DNA from: Flavobacterium plurextorum
Lineage (GTDB): Bacteria; Bacteroidota; Bacteroidia; Flavobacteriales; Flavobacteriaceae
DNA length: 64,000 bases
Assembly (NCBI RefSeq): GCF_002217395.1
Contig: NZ_MUHD01000026.1
Span: 50,748-114,747 of the forward strand
Reading direction: 5' to 3'
This document shows positions 63,275-64,000 of this stretch, piece by piece (position 1 is the stretch's first letter; every line of letters starts with the position of its first letter). Under the pieces are notes generated by a model. The model made no database searches, had not been told where the DNA came from, and saw nothing but the letters and a program-made list of their open reading frames with translations. Made by a program: the position numbers and the translations under genes.

Positions 63275-63577
63275 AAGTAATTGTTTTTTTGAGGTAGAGA
63301 TATTAAATGTGGTATTTGTTTAACTATTTGATGTTAAAATAAATATGGTTTTGTTTTGTGACTTATTTTGATATTTTTTTAACTTATACAGGCTGTTTTG
63401 TAATTTGTTTTAAGCGATTAAATTGGTTGTTTTTATTTTAGTATTTCTTACAACTATTTTTTAGTCAATTAAAGTCTTATTTTGATAATAATATGTCTTA
63501 GAGTGGTCAGTGCTACCTTGAAGGTTGTTGTAATTTTGCTCCTTTGAAAACAAATCCAGCCTGCAAATTTTATTTCT
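63275..63577. other. Divergent intergenic region
   Basis: About 300 bp between the histidine kinase and the YcxB-like gene, very AT-rich. Both promoters must lie here. No exact sigma-54 (GG-N10-GC) or TTTG-N19-TAnnTTTG match was found by eye. Confidence 0.5.
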
Positions 63578-64000
63578 ATGAGTATGAGAACTTCTGATTT
63601 TTCATTACAATTTGAATTAAACGTTTCTGAAATACAAAAATTGAATGAAATGTATTTTAAAAATATTTATAGAAATTGGATTTTGTTGTTTTTAGGGATT
63701 GTATTGTTTTTTTTTATTTTCCTTGATCTAAGTTTACAATATGATCTTGTAGAATGGATAATAAGAAGCTTGGTTTTGATTATAATTTTTTTATTGATTC
63801 AATACTCTTTTGTTAATTCAATTTGTGAACTCATTTTTCAATTGGCAAAAAAGTTAAAATCTGAAAAAGTCAAAAATAAATATAGAGTAAGCTTTACAGA
63901 TTGTGTTATACACATTTATTCGCCGTTTGGCAATTTTACTCATAAATGGAGTAAAATTGAAAAAGTCATATTAACGAAGAAGTTTTTGTTTCTCTATTTT
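63578..64000 (+). CDS. YcxB-like membrane protein, partial
   Basis: An ATG at 63578 (a second at 63584) opens a frame of 141 codons that runs off the right edge. It has a cytoplasmic N-terminus (MSMRTSDFSLQFELNVSEIQ), two hydrophobic segments (WILLFLGIVLFFFIFL and SLVLIIIFLLIQYSF), then a soluble part ending FTHKWSKIEKVILTKKFLFLYF. The latter matches the YcxB-like C-terminal domain pattern of small membrane proteins. The rest lies outside the window. Function of the family is unknown. Confidence 0.65.
   Translation, partial: MSMRTSDFSLQFELNVSEIQKLNEMYFKNIYRNWILLFLGIVLFFFIFLDLSLQYDLVEWIIRSLVLIIIFLLIQYSFVNSICELIFQLAKKLKSEKVKNKYRVSFTDCVIHIYSPFGNFTHKWSKIEKVILTKKFLFLYF

Noticed and set aside
1..64000. 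Search for tRNA, rRNA, insertion sequences, prophage or origins
   Set aside because: None was recognisable by eye; no transposase, integrase or phage gene is seen in any frame.

Overview
The window looks like a chromosomal segment of a Flavobacterium-like member of the Bacteroidota. It is AT-rich, with SusC/SusD pairs, type IX secretion sorting domains, PorP/SprF proteins, a promoter of the TTTG-N19-TAnnTTTG type and almost no Shine-Dalgarno sequences. No tRNA, rRNA, transposase, phage gene or CRISPR array was seen.

Layout. (1) 1-6.3 kb, minus strand: a three-gene RND efflux operon (TolC-like outer membrane protein, RND pump, lipoprotein adaptor) with a terminator. (2) 6.4-8.8 kb, plus strand: a LytS-type sensor kinase, a LytTR response regulator and a secreted PepSY-like protein. 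(3) 8.8-12.2 kb: an SDR oxidoreductase, an AraC regulator, a 2H phosphoesterase, a degenerate receiver-like protein and an unannotated 57-codon small ORF with its own terminator. (4) 12.2-43.6 kb: a large pectin-utilisation locus. Eight genes (exuT, kduI, kduD, uxaC, kdgK, kdgA, uxaB, uxaA) import uronate and convert galacturonate, and unsaturated uronate from lyase products, to pyruvate and glyceraldehyde 3-phosphate. A LacI regulator follows on the opposite strand. The third block is GH28, SusC, SusD, an esterase, a DUF4861 protein, three tandem GH105 paralogues, GH43, a PL10-CE8 fusion, a second GH28 and a CE12-type acetylesterase. Near-identical palindromes (TGTAATCGATTACA and variants) lie upstream of exuT, kduI, the GH28-SusCD block and lacI. 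The exuT copy sits exactly in the spacer between predicted -33 and -7 promoter elements, so the LacI protein is probably the locus repressor. (5) 44.6-58.4 kb: a giant SprB-like adhesin with eleven ~96-residue repeats, a PorP/SprF protein and an OmpA-family protein. The adhesin frame is split by one in-frame TAG, which cuts the type IX sorting domain off the passenger. (6) 58.5-63.3 kb, minus strand: two paralogous AraC regulators and a soluble histidine kinase with an NtrC-family regulator whose P-loop is altered. (7) A YcxB-like membrane protein runs off the right edge.

How it works together (inference from families). Surface GH28, PL10 and CE8 de-esterify and cut homogalacturonan. SusCD imports oligomers. 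Periplasmic GH105, GH28, GH43 and esterases trim them. ExuT moves uronates inward, and the isomerase pathway (UxaC-UxaB-UxaA) plus KduI-KduD converge on 2-keto-3-deoxygluconate for KdgK and KdgA. Gaps inside and around the locus carry several families of palindromic intergenic repeats.

The items most worth a second look are the split adhesin, the LacI operator embedded in the promoter, the PL10-CE8 fusion, the GH105 triplication with a Gln-for-His change in one copy, an EF-hand-like loop in the RND pump, the small ORF at 12.0 kb and a frameshifted coding-like remnant just upstream of the adhesin.
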